Shown here in pieces: positions 1 to 9,031 of a stretch of 64,000 nucleotides of DNA. The stretch covers positions 97,651-161,650 of the forward strand of contig CAIQVJ010000103.1 in assembly GCA_903875225.1 (NCBI GenBank), read 5' to 3'. The position numbers and the translations under genes are program-made. The stretch is from an uncultured Pseudomonadota bacterium. GTDB lineage: Bacteria > Myxococcota_A > UBA796 > SXON01. Below the pieces are notes generated by a model, which worked only from the letters and a program-made list of their open reading frames with translations, was not told the origin of the DNA and made no database searches. Each line of letters starts with the position of its first letter. Position 1 is the first letter of the stretch.

Positions 1-624
1 CACGCCGTGCGGGACATGCCACATGGGCCGGGTGACGCCGGCCTCCCGAAGCCGTTCGCGATCCCTCGGTGAGCAGACCACCACGTCGTCCGCCCGGTTC
101 AGGAGCGCGGCCTCGAGCCGCTTGAGGCGGGCGATCCGGGCGGGCGCGAGCGTATTCGTCTGGGCCAGGCGATCGAATTCGGCGTTGTGGGTGCCGACGG
201 CGATGCGGCCTCCGAACGCCGCCCGCGCGATCCAGGCTGGGACGACGAAGCCCGGAAACTCGGGCTGCCAGCGTTCAATCCGCTCCACGTGGGAGACGTG
301 GAGCACCCTCGCCCACCACGCCGGGTCGAACATCGGGCGATAGAGTATCGTTTCTTCCTCCGGAAACCCCGCCCGGCGCACCCATCGGGCGGCTCGGGAC
401 TGGTTTCGCAGCACCGGCCACTCCTCGACGGCACGAAAGCGCGGGCCGAACGGCACAGCCGTCCATCCCGCGGCATCGACTCGCCAGTATTGGTCCCGGT
501 CCTCCGTCACGACAGTCACGACATCGCCGCGCGCGGCGAGGGCGTCGATTGTACGCACGATCTTCACGGCCGCGCCATGCCACGCGGGGAACAGGTCGGG
601 GCGGGTGAGCACGGCGATGCGCAT
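1..624 (-). CDS. glycosyltransferase, GT4-like N-terminal part (partial)
   Basis: The frame is open from an ATG at 624 to the left edge of the window, so the C-terminal half is missing. It begins MRIAVLTRPDLFPAWHGAAV and continues as a GT-B N-terminal Rossmann-like domain: a GAAVKIVRTIDALAARGDVV segment typical of the donor/acceptor cleft, then a run ending in NRADDVVVCSPRDRERLREAG, the usual 'check for hostile strand' segment of group 1 glycosyltransferases. The role is probably sugar transfer to a cell-surface glycan; the sugar cannot be told. It lies 35 bp downstream of prs on the same strand and may be co-transcribed. The family assignment rests on fold-level resemblance only. Confidence 0.75.
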   Translation of the reverse strand, partial: MRIAVLTRPDLFPAWHGAAVKIVRTIDALAARGDVVTVVTEDRDQYWRVDAAGWTAVPFGPRFRAVEEWPVLRNQSRAARWVRRAGFPEEETILYRPMFDPAWWARVLHVSHVERIERWQPEFPGFVVPAWIARAAFGGRIAVGTHNAEFDRLAQTNTLAPARIARLKRLEAALLNRADDVVVCSPRDRERLREAGVTRPMWHVPHGV

Positions 625-659
625 GGGCGAAGCTTAGCCCAGACGTGTGACAGTCAGCA

Positions 660-1604
660 TCACCGGAAGAGGCGGCTGACCGAGTCGTTCGAGTGTATCG
701 AGCGGATGGCCTCGGCGAGCACCCCGCCGATCGGCACCTGGACGAACTTGCCGCTGGCGATGGCCTCCGGGCGCAGGGGGATCGAGTCGGTCACGAACAC
801 CTTCTCGATCTTGCTCTCGGTCAACCGGGTGATGGCCGGACCGGACAGCACCGCGTGGGTGGCGACCGCGAAGATGCGCTTGGCACCGCCCTCCTTGAGC
901 GCCGTGGCGGCCTTGCCGAGGGTACCTGCCGTGTCGACGATGTCGTCGACGATGACGCAGTCCTTGTCGCGCACGTCGCCGATGATGTGCAGGGCCTCGG
1001 ACTGGTTGGGCCCGGAGCGCCGCTTGTCGATGATCGCGAGGCCAGCGCCGAGGGGCTTGGCAAAGCCGCGAGCCCGCTCGACGCCGCCGGCGTCGGGAGA
1101 GACGACGACCGTGCTGGGCCCATCGATGTAGCGAGCGACGGTTCCGCGGATGGTCGGCCCGCCGTAGAGGTTGTCCACCGGGATGTCGAAGAACCCCTGG
1201 ATCTGACCGGCATGCAGGTCGAGCGTGAGCACCCTGTCGATGCCCGCCGTGGTGAACAGGTCGGCCACGAGCTTCGCGCTGATCGGCGCCCGCGGTGCGA
1301 CCTTGCGGTCCTGCCGGGAGTAGCCGTAGTACGGCACCACGGCGGTGATCCGACCGGCGCTCGCGCGCTTGCACGCGTCGGCCATGATCAGGAGCTCCAT
1401 CAGGTGGTCGTTCGCCGGGTAGCACGTGGATTGAATCAGGAAGACGTCGCGCCCGCGGACGTTGTCCTCGATCTCCACCTGCGTCTCACCGTCCGAGAAC
1501 TTGCTCACCCGCGCGTTTCCGAGCGGTGCTCCCAGCGCGGCGGCGATCGCCGCAGCCAGCACGGGGTTGGCGTTTCCAGCGAGAAGGCGCAACTCGAGGT
1601 ACAT
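660..1604 (-). CDS. prs: ribose-phosphate pyrophosphokinase
   Basis: Makes PRPP from ribose 5-phosphate and ATP in the cytoplasm, the precursor for purines, pyrimidines, histidine, tryptophan and NAD. The 314-residue protein has the usual family length. It shows KFSDGETQVEIEDNVRGRDVF, the YYGYSRQDRK ATP-loop region, the DLHAGQIQGFF metal/ribose-binding stretch, the flexible-loop region after VVVSPDAGGVERAR, and the PRPP motif VIVDDIVDTAGTL. It starts at an ATG and is complete. It sits 53 bp downstream of the DinG-like gene and upstream of a glycosyltransferase, all on the minus strand, so a three-gene unit is possible. Nothing unusual is visible. Confidence 0.97.
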   Translation of the reverse strand: MYLELRLLAGNANPVLAAAIAAALGAPLGNARVSKFSDGETQVEIEDNVRGRDVFLIQSTCYPANDHLMELLIMADACKRASAGRITAVVPYYGYSRQDRKVAPRAPISAKLVADLFTTAGIDRVLTLDLHAGQIQGFFDIPVDNLYGGPTIRGTVARYIDGPSTVVVSPDAGGVERARGFAKPLGAGLAIIDKRRSGPNQSEALHIIGDVRDKDCVIVDDIVDTAGTLGKAATALKEGGAKRIFAVATHAVLSGPAITRLTESKIEKVFVTDSIPLRPEAIASGKFVQVPIGGVLAEAIRSIHSNDSVSRLFR

Positions 1605-1657
1605 CTGAACACCCGGGGAGCCCGAACGTCACACGGACCGTGGGCGGCCGCAAGGCG

Positions 1658-4024
1658 CTACTCGCGCTCGTCGAAGAAGCTTCGCAACATCCCCAGGGCC
1701 GAGCGCCATGGGCCCGTGTGGCGCCGGGCGTTCGGCAGCGACGACAGGAACACGCGCCCGTAGGCGTGATCGTGCAGACGTCTGTCGAGGATCATCACGA
1801 CGCCCCGGTCCGTGGTGGACCGCACGAGGCGACCGAAACCCTGGCGGAGCTTGATGACGGCCTGCGGCAGCGTGTAGCCGTAGAAGGGATCCAGCCCGGC
1901 AGCGGCCATCCGGTCGTGCCGGGCAGAAGCCACGGGGTCGTTCGGCGGACGGAAGGGCAGCCTCGGGATGATCACCAGCCGCAGCCCCTCCCCACGCACG
2001 CTCACCCCCTCCCAGAACGAGTCGGTCGCGAACAGGACCGCCTGGCGATCCGCCCGGAACTGTGCGAGCACACCCGAGGGCCCGCTCACGGGTTGCTCGA
2101 GGATCGGGAGGGAGCCCCCGGTACGCTCCCGGGTGATGGCGGCGAGCCGCTGCACCGCGTCGTAGCTGGTACACAGCACGAACGCCCCGCCCCGGGTCGC
2201 CTCCACCGCATCGCTGACCACCGCCCCCACGCGTTCGAACCACTCGGGATCGTTCGGGGAGGGCAGATCCCTCGGGGTGAGCAGGAGCGCCTGCCGTTGA
2301 TAGTCGAACGGGCCCGGGAACAAGGCCTGCTCGGCCCCGCGCATCCCCGTGCGCTCGATGAAGTGGTCGAACCGGCCCTGCACGGTGAGCGTCGCGCTCG
2401 TCAGCACCGTGGCGCGCCCCTCCCGGGGGCCGAGGTGCTCGCGGAGAAACGGCACCACGTCGATCGGAGCGCGCACCAGCACCACCGCTCCGCGCCGTCC
2501 GGCTGCGATGTAGCGGCACCCCTGGTCGTCGGCCGACAGCAGCGCGTTGGCAGCCGCCGACTGCTCCTGGAGGCGGCGATGGGTCCGCTGCAGCTCCTTG
2601 AGGGGCTGGGCCTCCTCCGGCTTGAGCGGCTGCTCCTCGTCCGCCAGCAGCGCCTCGATAGCCCCGAGCCGGCCGCAGGCGCGGTCGAGCTCTTCGGCGA
2701 GGTCGGTCAGGTAGTGCCCCTCGGGGAACGGCTCCGGGATGAGGAGGGGCAGCGGCCGCAGGCGACCGAGCGCGTAGAAGCTGATCCGCGCGCAGTCGAG
2801 CACGGCGCGCAGGGCGTCCATCGCATCGGGCACGAGGCGGTCCACGTCCGGTCTACGTTGTGCGAGCCGGACGAGCGCGCCCGGTCGGCGGGCTCGGGGC
2901 AGCAACCGGGCGACCGCCCTGCGGATCGCGAGCTCCGAGAGGCGCAGCTCCCCCGCCGTGGTCGCCGCAGCCTCGAGATGGTGCGCCTCGTCGAGGATCA
3001 TCCGGTCGTAGGCCGGAAGGATGCCTGTCCCGCTGTTCCTCCCCTTGAGCGCGAGATCGGCGAACAACAACGCGTGGTTGACGATGATGAGGTGGGCTGC
3101 GGCGGCGTCCCGGCGGGCGGTGTAGTAGAAACAGGTGTTGAAGTGGGGACATCGCGCCCGCAGGGTGTGGTCGCTGTCGGACTCCACCTCCTCCCACACC
3201 CCCTCGGGGAGCCCCGGGAGCTCGCTGCGGTCACCGGTCCGGCTGGTCTGCGCCCACTGCACGAGGGCCCGCAACGCGTCCTCGTCCTCCTCCTCGACCT
3301 CCGCGGACTCCAGCTTTCGCCGACACGCGTAGTTGCCTCGCCCCTTGAGCACCGCAGAGCGCAGCTTGTCGCCGAACACCCGATGCAGGAGCGGCAGATC
3401 GTCCCCCATCAACTGGGCCTGCAGCGCCTTCGTGTGGGTGCTGACGACGACCTTCTTGTCGTTGCGCAGGGCCCAGAGTGCCGCGGGTACCAGGTAGGCG
3501 AGCGACTTGCCCGTCCCCGTGCCCGCCTCGACCACGAGACTCGCGCCGTCGGGCCCGGCGCTGAGCACCTCGCCGACCCGCTCGGCCATCTCGGTCTGCG
3601 CGGGGCGGGGCTCCCACCCCGGGAGGCTGCCGGGCAGCTCCTCGTCGAAGAACCTCCGGATCTCCTCCGCGTCCACCGGCTCCGCCGCGCGGTGCATCGG
3701 CTCGACCACCCAGTTGGAGCGCGCCACCGCGCTGTCCACGATCACGAACCCGACCCCGTCCTCCCCGAAGTTGCCGGCCAGGTGCGTATCCGGCGCGGAT
3801 GGCCGCAGGTCACCGGACGGGTGGTTGTGGATCACCACCTGTCCCGCTCGCGGTCGGCTCCGAAGCGCGAGCACCGCATCGGACGTTCCCCGCGCATGGA
3901 CCTCGACCGCGATCACGCAGCGCTTCTCGTCCACCTCTCCCACCGCGAACACCTCGACGCCACCTGCATCGGAGATCTCCCGGCGCAGTGCGGCGGCGGC
4001 TTCGGGGGTAAAGCGCAACGACAT
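1658..4024 (-). CDS. JAB (RadC-like) domain fused to DinG-family helicase
   Basis: A 788-residue two-part protein. Residues 1 to about 110 are a JAB/MPN metalloprotease-like domain: Glu24, then HNHPSGD with His66 and His68, and Asp79, matching the E...HxH...D zinc pattern and the HxHPSG signature of RadC. The rest is an XPD/DinG superfamily 2 helicase: GTGTGKS (168-174), DEAH (345-348), and the C-terminal VLTSATL and GVSVRGEGLRL segments. The iron-sulfur region has Cys234, Cys292 and Cys298; the second of the usual four cysteines appears to be missing near SDHTLRARC. The likely role is repair of stalled forks, R-loops or other structured DNA. The order JAB then helicase is seen directly; what the JAB part does is unknown. 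The first gene of a minus-strand run with prs. Confidence 0.9.
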   Translation of the reverse strand: MSLRFTPEAAAALRREISDAGGVEVFAVGEVDEKRCVIAVEVHARGTSDAVLALRSRPRAGQVVIHNHPSGDLRPSAPDTHLAGNFGEDGVGFVIVDSAVARSNWVVEPMHRAAEPVDAEEIRRFFDEELPGSLPGWEPRPAQTEMAERVGEVLSAGPDGASLVVEAGTGTGKSLAYLVPAALWALRNDKKVVVSTHTKALQAQLMGDDLPLLHRVFGDKLRSAVLKGRGNYACRRKLESAEVEEEDEDALRALVQWAQTSRTGDRSELPGLPEGVWEEVESDSDHTLRARCPHFNTCFYYTARRDAAAAHLIIVNHALLFADLALKGRNSGTGILPAYDRMILDEAHHLEAAATTAGELRLSELAIRRAVARLLPRARRPGALVRLAQRRPDVDRLVPDAMDALRAVLDCARISFYALGRLRPLPLLIPEPFPEGHYLTDLAEELDRACGRLGAIEALLADEEQPLKPEEAQPLKELQRTHRRLQEQSAAANALLSADDQGCRYIAAGRRGAVVLVRAPIDVVPFLREHLGPREGRATVLTSATLTVQGRFDHFIERTGMRGAEQALFPGPFDYQRQALLLTPRDLPSPNDPEWFERVGAVVSDAVEATRGGAFVLCTSYDAVQRLAAITRERTGGSLPILEQPVSGPSGVLAQFRADRQAVLFATDSFWEGVSVRGEGLRLVIIPRLPFRPPNDPVASARHDRMAAAGLDPFYGYTLPQAVIKLRQGFGRLVRSTTDRGVVMILDRRLHDHAYGRVFLSSLPNARRHTGPWRSALGMLRSFFDERE

Positions 4025-4141
4025 ACGGGACCCGGCCTATACCCCAGCCGCCCCCTGCACACGCCGTGTGTACACATCTTGGCGGAGAACCACACGACGA
4101 CGAGAACCGCGGCTATCCTTGCCCGGCCCCCCGGTGCTCCG

Positions 4142-4750
4142 TTGTCATTCGTCCGCCCCGCGTTTCTCCTCGTTCCCGCGCTCCTCGTCCCCGCACTGCT
4201 CGTGACAGGCTGCGCCAGCGCAACCGTCAACCTGGGCGGCCCCCCTGACACCGCGCAAGGGACGGACAGCGCGGACTCCGGCTCCGACAGCGGGCAGGAC
4301 ACCGGCACCACGACGGACAGCGGGGACACGGCCGCAGACACCGGACACACGGGCGACAGCGGGAGCCCCGACACCGGGAACCCCGACACCGGCACGACCT
4401 CGGTCACCAGCTACTCCGGCCAGGTCCAGGGCACCTTGACCTACTCCGACCCGCACGGGGAGGAGCCGAACCAGACGGACTGCTCCGGTCAGGCGACGTT
4501 CACGATCACCGGCGACGGCAGCCTCACCGGGCAGGCCGATTGCGGCACGGGCCCGCAGGGGGTGACCGGAGACCTCCTGGGCTCCGTGAGCGGCACGTCG
4601 ATAACGGCCACCTGGACGGTGCACGTGGGACCGGATGCCGTGCAGATCCCCCTCAACGGGGCCATCGCGGGCTCCAACGCGGGGATGCACGGAGAGGTCT
4701 CCTTCGGCAGCATGGGCCAGTTCACCGTGACGATCACGTCGCACAGCTGA
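4142..4750 (+). CDS. lipoprotein with Asp/Thr/Gly linker
   Basis: Exported lipoprotein of unknown function, about 202 residues. The open frame runs far upstream, but the TTG at 4142 is the only start that gives a normal signal: a hydrophobic FLLVPALLVPALLV run ending in the lipobox LVTGC. A linker of about 50 residues rich in DTG, DSG and DTS follows, then a domain with two cysteine-bearing strands (TDCSGQATF, GQADCGTG) and Gly/Thr-rich beta structure. The linker probably spaces the domain from the membrane anchor, as in other lipoproteins of this window. No ribosome binding site is clear, so the start is uncertain. It is divergent from the DinG-like gene. Confidence 0.65.
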   Translation: MSFVRPAFLLVPALLVPALLVTGCASATVNLGGPPDTAQGTDSADSGSDSGQDTGTTTDSGDTAADTGHTGDSGSPDTGNPDTGTTSVTSYSGQVQGTLTYSDPHGEEPNQTDCSGQATFTITGDGSLTGQADCGTGPQGVTGDLLGSVSGTSITATWTVHVGPDAVQIPLNGAIAGSNAGMHGEVSFGSMGQFTVTITSHS

Positions 4751-4797
4751 TTGGCACAGGTCGCTGACGGCGGGCCAGCCTGCCCGGCCCGACTGAC

Positions 4798-4944
4798 CTA
4801 CCTGCGTACCCGCACCGGTTGAGGGGCGGCGGGCGGCGGCGCCAGCGTTGCCCAGCGCAGCACCAGTGAGCCAATCGCGAGCGCGATCAGGGCGAACCAG
4901 GCGCTGGCGGGCTGAGACTCGATCGAAAGGTTCACGAGGGTCAT
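4798..4944 (-). CDS. small single-span membrane protein (48 aa)
   Basis: An ATG at 4944 opens a 48-codon frame ending in TAG at 4798. The product has one hydrophobic segment, AWFALIALAIGSLVLRWATL, then a Pro/Ala stretch and a basic tail PVRVRR, giving a plausible bitopic peptide with a positive C-terminus. It lies between a lipoprotein gene and the kinase gene on the opposite strand. There is no recognisable family and no strong ribosome binding site, so it could be a chance frame. Confidence 0.4.
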   Translation of the reverse strand: MTLVNLSIESQPASAWFALIALAIGSLVLRWATLAPPPAAPQPVRVRR

Positions 4945-5020
4945 GTCGTAGTGTAGCCGGGAACCCCCGCGAGCGCGCGGGCGGGTTACAATTCGTTCTT
5001 ACCTCGCTCGCAAGGCGGCA

Positions 5021-8000
5021 ATGCGTCCAAATGCGGACTCCGGCGTGGAAGCCCCACAAGCTGCACCAGGGGCCCAGCTCACAGGGTGGCTGAAGGCGTG
5101 CGCGACCGTCGGGTCGGCGTACCTGCTTGCAGCCCTCACTGCCTTCGCGCTCGGCGCACCGCCCCCACTCTGGCCCGCGGCCGGCATCGCGCTCGCCGCG
5201 ATGGTCCTCTACGGACGAGCATCCTGGCCCGGGATCTGGCTCGGCGCGTTCGCCTACCATCTCGCGCTGCCCGGCCCGCCGAACGCCTTGCCCGAGGTGG
5301 CCGTTGCGGCGGGCCTCGCGGGCGGCGCAGCGTTCCAGGCGGTCGTCGGAGCGCGGCTGTGCGAGCGGTGCCTCGGCGGCCCCCTCCCCCTCTCGCGTGA
5401 TGACCACGTCTGGCGGTTCCTCGTTTTTGGGGGCCCCCTGTCGTGCGTGGTCTCCCCGACGGTCGGGGCCATCGTCGCCTCGCTCTCCGTAGACCTCGTC
5501 CTCGCCGATGTCGCCAGGGCGTGGCTCGCCGACTGGACCGCCAACACGCTCGGCGTCATGCTGTTCACCCCGCTCGTGCTCCTCATCGGGCCGGGAGCCG
5601 GCGGTCGGGCTCGCGCGTGGGTGGCGCTCCCGCTGCTCACGACGGCGGGCCTGCTGACAGGGGTGCACCTCGGGCTGGTGACAGAGACGGGGAGCTCGGC
5701 GCGCATGTACGCTGCCCTCTCGGTGCTCTCGTCGTTCCTCGTGGCGTTTGCCACGCTGGGCGCGGCCGGGCGGGTGGCCACGACGAACGCGGAGGTCGAG
5801 GGGCGCACCGCCGAACTGGCGCGCGCGAACGAGGAGCTGGAGAGGCGCCATGCGAGCCTGCTGAACGAGATCGAAGAGCGAAAGGCGGCCGCAGCCGCGC
5901 TTGTCGCGAGCGAGGCGCGCTACCGCAACTTCCTGGAGATCGCGCCGTTCGCGGTGGTGGTCCAGGTGGACGGGCGGGTCATCCTGTTGAACGCTTGCGG
6001 AAGGCGATTGTTCGGCGCCGAGCCGAATGCGCTGGGGGGAGGAGACCTGCTCGGTCGACCCGTGTACGATCTGGTGCATCCGGACGACGTCGACGTCGTG
6101 CGCAGCCGCGTCCAGCAACTGGACGTGGAGCGCCTCGCCACCGAGGCGATGATCCTTCAGCTCCAGCGTGTCGACGGCTCCAACTTCTTCGCCGAGGTGT
6201 CGTCCGTCCCCCATGACTTCGAGGGGCGCCCCGGGGCGATCACCTGCTTCTACGACGTCACCTCTCGACTGCTCGCAGAACAGCAGCGGGACCGGTTCTT
6301 CACGCTCTCCCTCGACATGCTGTGCATCTCGGACACCACCGGCACGTTCCTCCGTGTGAACCACGCGTTCAGCGAAACGCTGGGATGGACCGAGGAGGAG
6401 CTGCTCCAACGTCCATTCTTCGACCTGGTCCACCCGGACGATCTGGAGAGGACGCAGCAGCAGGTCGAGCGTCTGGCCTCCGGGCAGGCGACGCTCGAGT
6501 TCGAGAACCGGTACCGGTGCAAGAACGGGACGTGGCGGTGGCTCTCGTGGAAGTCGGTCGCGGCGCCGGATGGGATCTGCTACTCGACGGCCCGCGACCT
6601 CACCCGGAGCAAGCTGTCGGAGGCGGCGCTCAGGACGAGCGAGCAGTACAACCGCAGCATCGTGGAGAGCAGCGCCGACTGTCTCAAGGTGCTGAGCCTC
6701 GATGGCCACCTCCTCGAGATGGCGCCGCAAGGGCAGCGCATGTTCGAGATCGCCGACTTCGAGGCGATCCGGGGCCAGCTCTGGACCTCGCTCTGGACGG
6801 GCGAGGACCGCGTCTCGGCGCTCTCCGCGCTCGCGGACGCGCGCGCAGGGGGGACAGCCCGATTCCGCGGGTACTGCCCCACCTACACGGGCGTGCCGAA
6901 GTGGTGGGAGGTCACAGTCACCCCGATTCGCGGACCGGACGGGGCCCCCGAGCGCCTGCTCGCCGTCTCCCGCGACGTCACGTCTGCCACCGACGCCGAG
7001 AGGGAGGTCGTCAACCGCACCGCCGCGCTCGAGGCCACGAACCGGCAGTTGCAGCAGGCCACGATCGACGCAGAGCAGGCGAACCGGGCAAAATCCGCGT
7101 TCCTCGCGGCGATGAGCCACGAGATCCGCACCCCGATGAACGGCGTGATCGGCATGGCGGAGGTGCTCGCCCAGAGCCGCCTCCCCGAGGGACAAGCCGA
7201 CGCCGTCCGCACGATCCAGGACTCGGCCAGGGCACTGCTGGGGATCATCGACGACATCCTCGACTTCTCCAAGATCGAGGCAGGTCGCATCGAGCTCGAG
7301 CGGGTCGCGGTCTCGATCGAGGCTGTCCTGGAGTCCGTGTGCACCACGCTCGGCCCGGTCGCGGTGACGAGCGGCGTCGACCTGTCCCTGTTCGTAGACC
7401 CCACGCTCCCCGACCCGATGTGGGCAGACCCCACGCGGGTCCGGCAGATCCTCTACAACCTCATGGGCAACGCCATCAAGTTCAGCGGCGGGCGCCCCGA
7501 TCAGCGTGGCCGTGTGACAGTCCGCGCCGAGTCCGGATCGGAGGGGGAGCTCCTCATCCAGATCACAGACAACGGCATCGGCATCACCCCCGAGACCCTG
7601 AGCAACCTCTTCACCCCGTTCACCCAGGCGGAGATCTCCACGACGCGCCGCTACGGGGGCACCGGGCTCGGGCTCGCGCTCTGCCGACGCCTCGTGGACC
7701 TCATGCGCGGCGGGATCTCGGTCGAGAGCACGCCCCGCATCGGCTCCACGTTCACGGTCACCCTGCCGATCGACCCGGTGACCGGCCCACCGCGCCGGTT
7801 CCAGCCCGAGCTTCGGGGGGTGGACTGCATACTCGTCAACGGGCAGCACGGCCTCGCCGATGATCTGCGCACGTGGATCGAGCACGCTGGCGGCCGGGTG
7901 CACCTTGCCCACGACTTGAGGGAGGTCCTCCGTCGGGCACGCACCTTGCCGACCGCCGTCGTGATTCACCCGGAGCTGGATCTCCCCTCGATGGAGAACC

Positions 8001-9031
8001 TACAGGTCGACTTCGCCGACGCGCCCGGGACCAGGCATCTCGTCCTCACCCGGGGCCGTCGCCAGCGTCCCCGGGTGCAGTCAGCGGCTCTGGTCACCCT
8101 CGACACCGACAACCTCCGCCGACGCTTCTTCGTACGTGCGGTCTCCGTGGCTGCCGGGCGGGCCGCTCCCGAGCGGGCTCCCGAGGCTCCCTCCGACCAT
8201 CTCGCGGAAGACCTCAAGGCGCCCACCGTGACAGAGGCGCGCGCCAGTGGCCAGCTCATCCTCGTGGCCGAGGACGACGGGGTGAACCAGAAGGTGATCC
8301 TTCGCCAGTTGGCCCTGCTCGGGTATGCCGCCGAGGTCGCAGTCAACGGGGCCGATGCGCTGCGCCTCTGGCAAGCCGGGCCCTTCGCGTTGCTGCTCAC
8401 CGACCTGCACATGCCCGAGATGGACGGCTACATGCTGGCGCAGCACATCCGGGCCGAGGAGGTGGCCGCCGGCCGACCACGCATGCCCATCCTCGCGCTC
8501 ACCGCGAACGCCCTCCCCGGGGAGAGCGGGCGCGCGCGGGCCGTGGGCATGGATGAATACCTCACCAAACCGCTGCTCCTCAAGTTGCTGCGTGCGGCGC
8601 TGCGGCGCTGGCTGCCCGGAACAGGCGGGCGGTCCGCGCTCACGCTGCCTCCCACGAGCGTGGTCGTCCGTCCGCTGGCCCCCCTCGTCGACGTGGATGT
8701 CCTGCGAGCGTTGGTCGGCGACGACGAGGAGACCGTGCAGGAGCTGCTCGCCGAGTTCCTCGAGTCCACGCGGAAGCTCTCCGAGGACCTGGTCCGGTTC
8801 GCCGCCGCCGGCGACAACCGCCGGGCGGCCGCGCTCGCGCACAAGCTGAAGTCATCCTCGCGCGCGGTCGGTGCCATCGCTCTCGGCGATTTGTGCGTGG
8901 AGCTGGAGAACGCAGCTTCTGCCGGCGATAGTCAGGCCATGAACCGGCGCCGGGAGGAATTCCAGGCCGCCTGGCCCCGGGTGGAATCTGCGATTGAGGG
9001 TATGCTCACCGCACGTAGCTCTGTTCGATGA
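5021..9031 (+). CDS. MASE1-PAS hybrid sensor histidine kinase with Hpt domain
   Basis: A 1336-residue membrane sensor kinase. Domains in order: a MASE1-type multi-span sensor (about 20-260, with LWPAAGIALAAMVLYGRASW), a short coiled coil, three PAS domains (about 296-415, 424-530, 545-660), HisKA with phospho-acceptor His700 in SHEIRTPMNG, HATPase (DPTRVRQILYNLMGNA, DNGIGI, GGTGLGLAL), a degenerate receiver (about 930-1050) with no clear acceptor Asp, a full receiver with Asp1128 in TDLHMPEMDG, and an Hpt domain with His1274 in AHKLKSSS. A His-Asp-His relay within one protein, ending in a transfer to a separate receiver, is expected. The next gene, a REC-EAL protein, overlaps by 4 bp and is the obvious partner. 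AAGGCGG lies just upstream of the ATG. Confidence 0.95.
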   Translation: MRPNADSGVEAPQAAPGAQLTGWLKACATVGSAYLLAALTAFALGAPPPLWPAAGIALAAMVLYGRASWPGIWLGAFAYHLALPGPPNALPEVAVAAGLAGGAAFQAVVGARLCERCLGGPLPLSRDDHVWRFLVFGGPLSCVVSPTVGAIVASLSVDLVLADVARAWLADWTANTLGVMLFTPLVLLIGPGAGGRARAWVALPLLTTAGLLTGVHLGLVTETGSSARMYAALSVLSSFLVAFATLGAAGRVATTNAEVEGRTAELARANEELERRHASLLNEIEERKAAAAALVASEARYRNFLEIAPFAVVVQVDGRVILLNACGRRLFGAEPNALGGGDLLGRPVYDLVHPDDVDVVRSRVQQLDVERLATEAMILQLQRVDGSNFFAEVSSVPHDFEGRPGAITCFYDVTSRLLAEQQRDRFFTLSLDMLCISDTTGTFLRVNHAFSETLGWTEEELLQRPFFDLVHPDDLERTQQQVERLASGQATLEFENRYRCKNGTWRWLSWKSVAAPDGICYSTARDLTRSKLSEAALRTSEQYNRSIVESSADCLKVLSLDGHLLEMAPQGQRMFEIADFEAIRGQLWTSLWTGEDRVSALSALADARAGGTARFRGYCPTYTGVPKWWEVTVTPIRGPDGAPERLLAVSRDVTSATDAEREVVNRTAALEATNRQLQQATIDAEQANRAKSAFLAAMSHEIRTPMNGVIGMAEVLAQSRLPEGQADAVRTIQDSARALLGIIDDILDFSKIEAGRIELERVAVSIEAVLESVCTTLGPVAVTSGVDLSLFVDPTLPDPMWADPTRVRQILYNLMGNAIKFSGGRPDQRGRVTVRAESGSEGELLIQITDNGIGITPETLSNLFTPFTQAEISTTRRYGGTGLGLALCRRLVDLMRGGISVESTPRIGSTFTVTLPIDPVTGPPRRFQPELRGVDCILVNGQHGLADDLRTWIEHAGGRVHLAHDLREVLRRARTLPTAVVIHPELDLPSMENLQVDFADAPGTRHLVLTRGRRQRPRVQSAALVTLDTDNLRRRFFVRAVSVAAGRAAPERAPEAPSDHLAEDLKAPTVTEARASGQLILVAEDDGVNQKVILRQLALLGYAAEVAVNGADALRLWQAGPFALLLTDLHMPEMDGYMLAQHIRAEEVAAGRPRMPILALTANALPGESGRARAVGMDEYLTKPLLLKLLRAALRRWLPGTGGRSALTLPPTSVVVRPLAPLVDVDVLRALVGDDEETVQELLAEFLESTRKLSEDLVRFAAAGDNRRAAALAHKLKSSSRAVGAIALGDLCVELENAASAGDSQAMNRRREEFQAAWPRVESAIEGMLTARSSVR

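Noticed and set aside
1526..4140. Plus-strand frame of over 850 codons upstream of the lipoprotein
   Set aside because: It is antisense to the DinG-like gene, is Arg/His/Pro-rich and has no domain. Only its last 202 codons (from 4142) have a signal peptide and linker.
4145..7969. Minus-strand frame of 1274 codons
   Set aside because: Antisense to the histidine kinase, with a composition typical of shadow frames in high-GC DNA.
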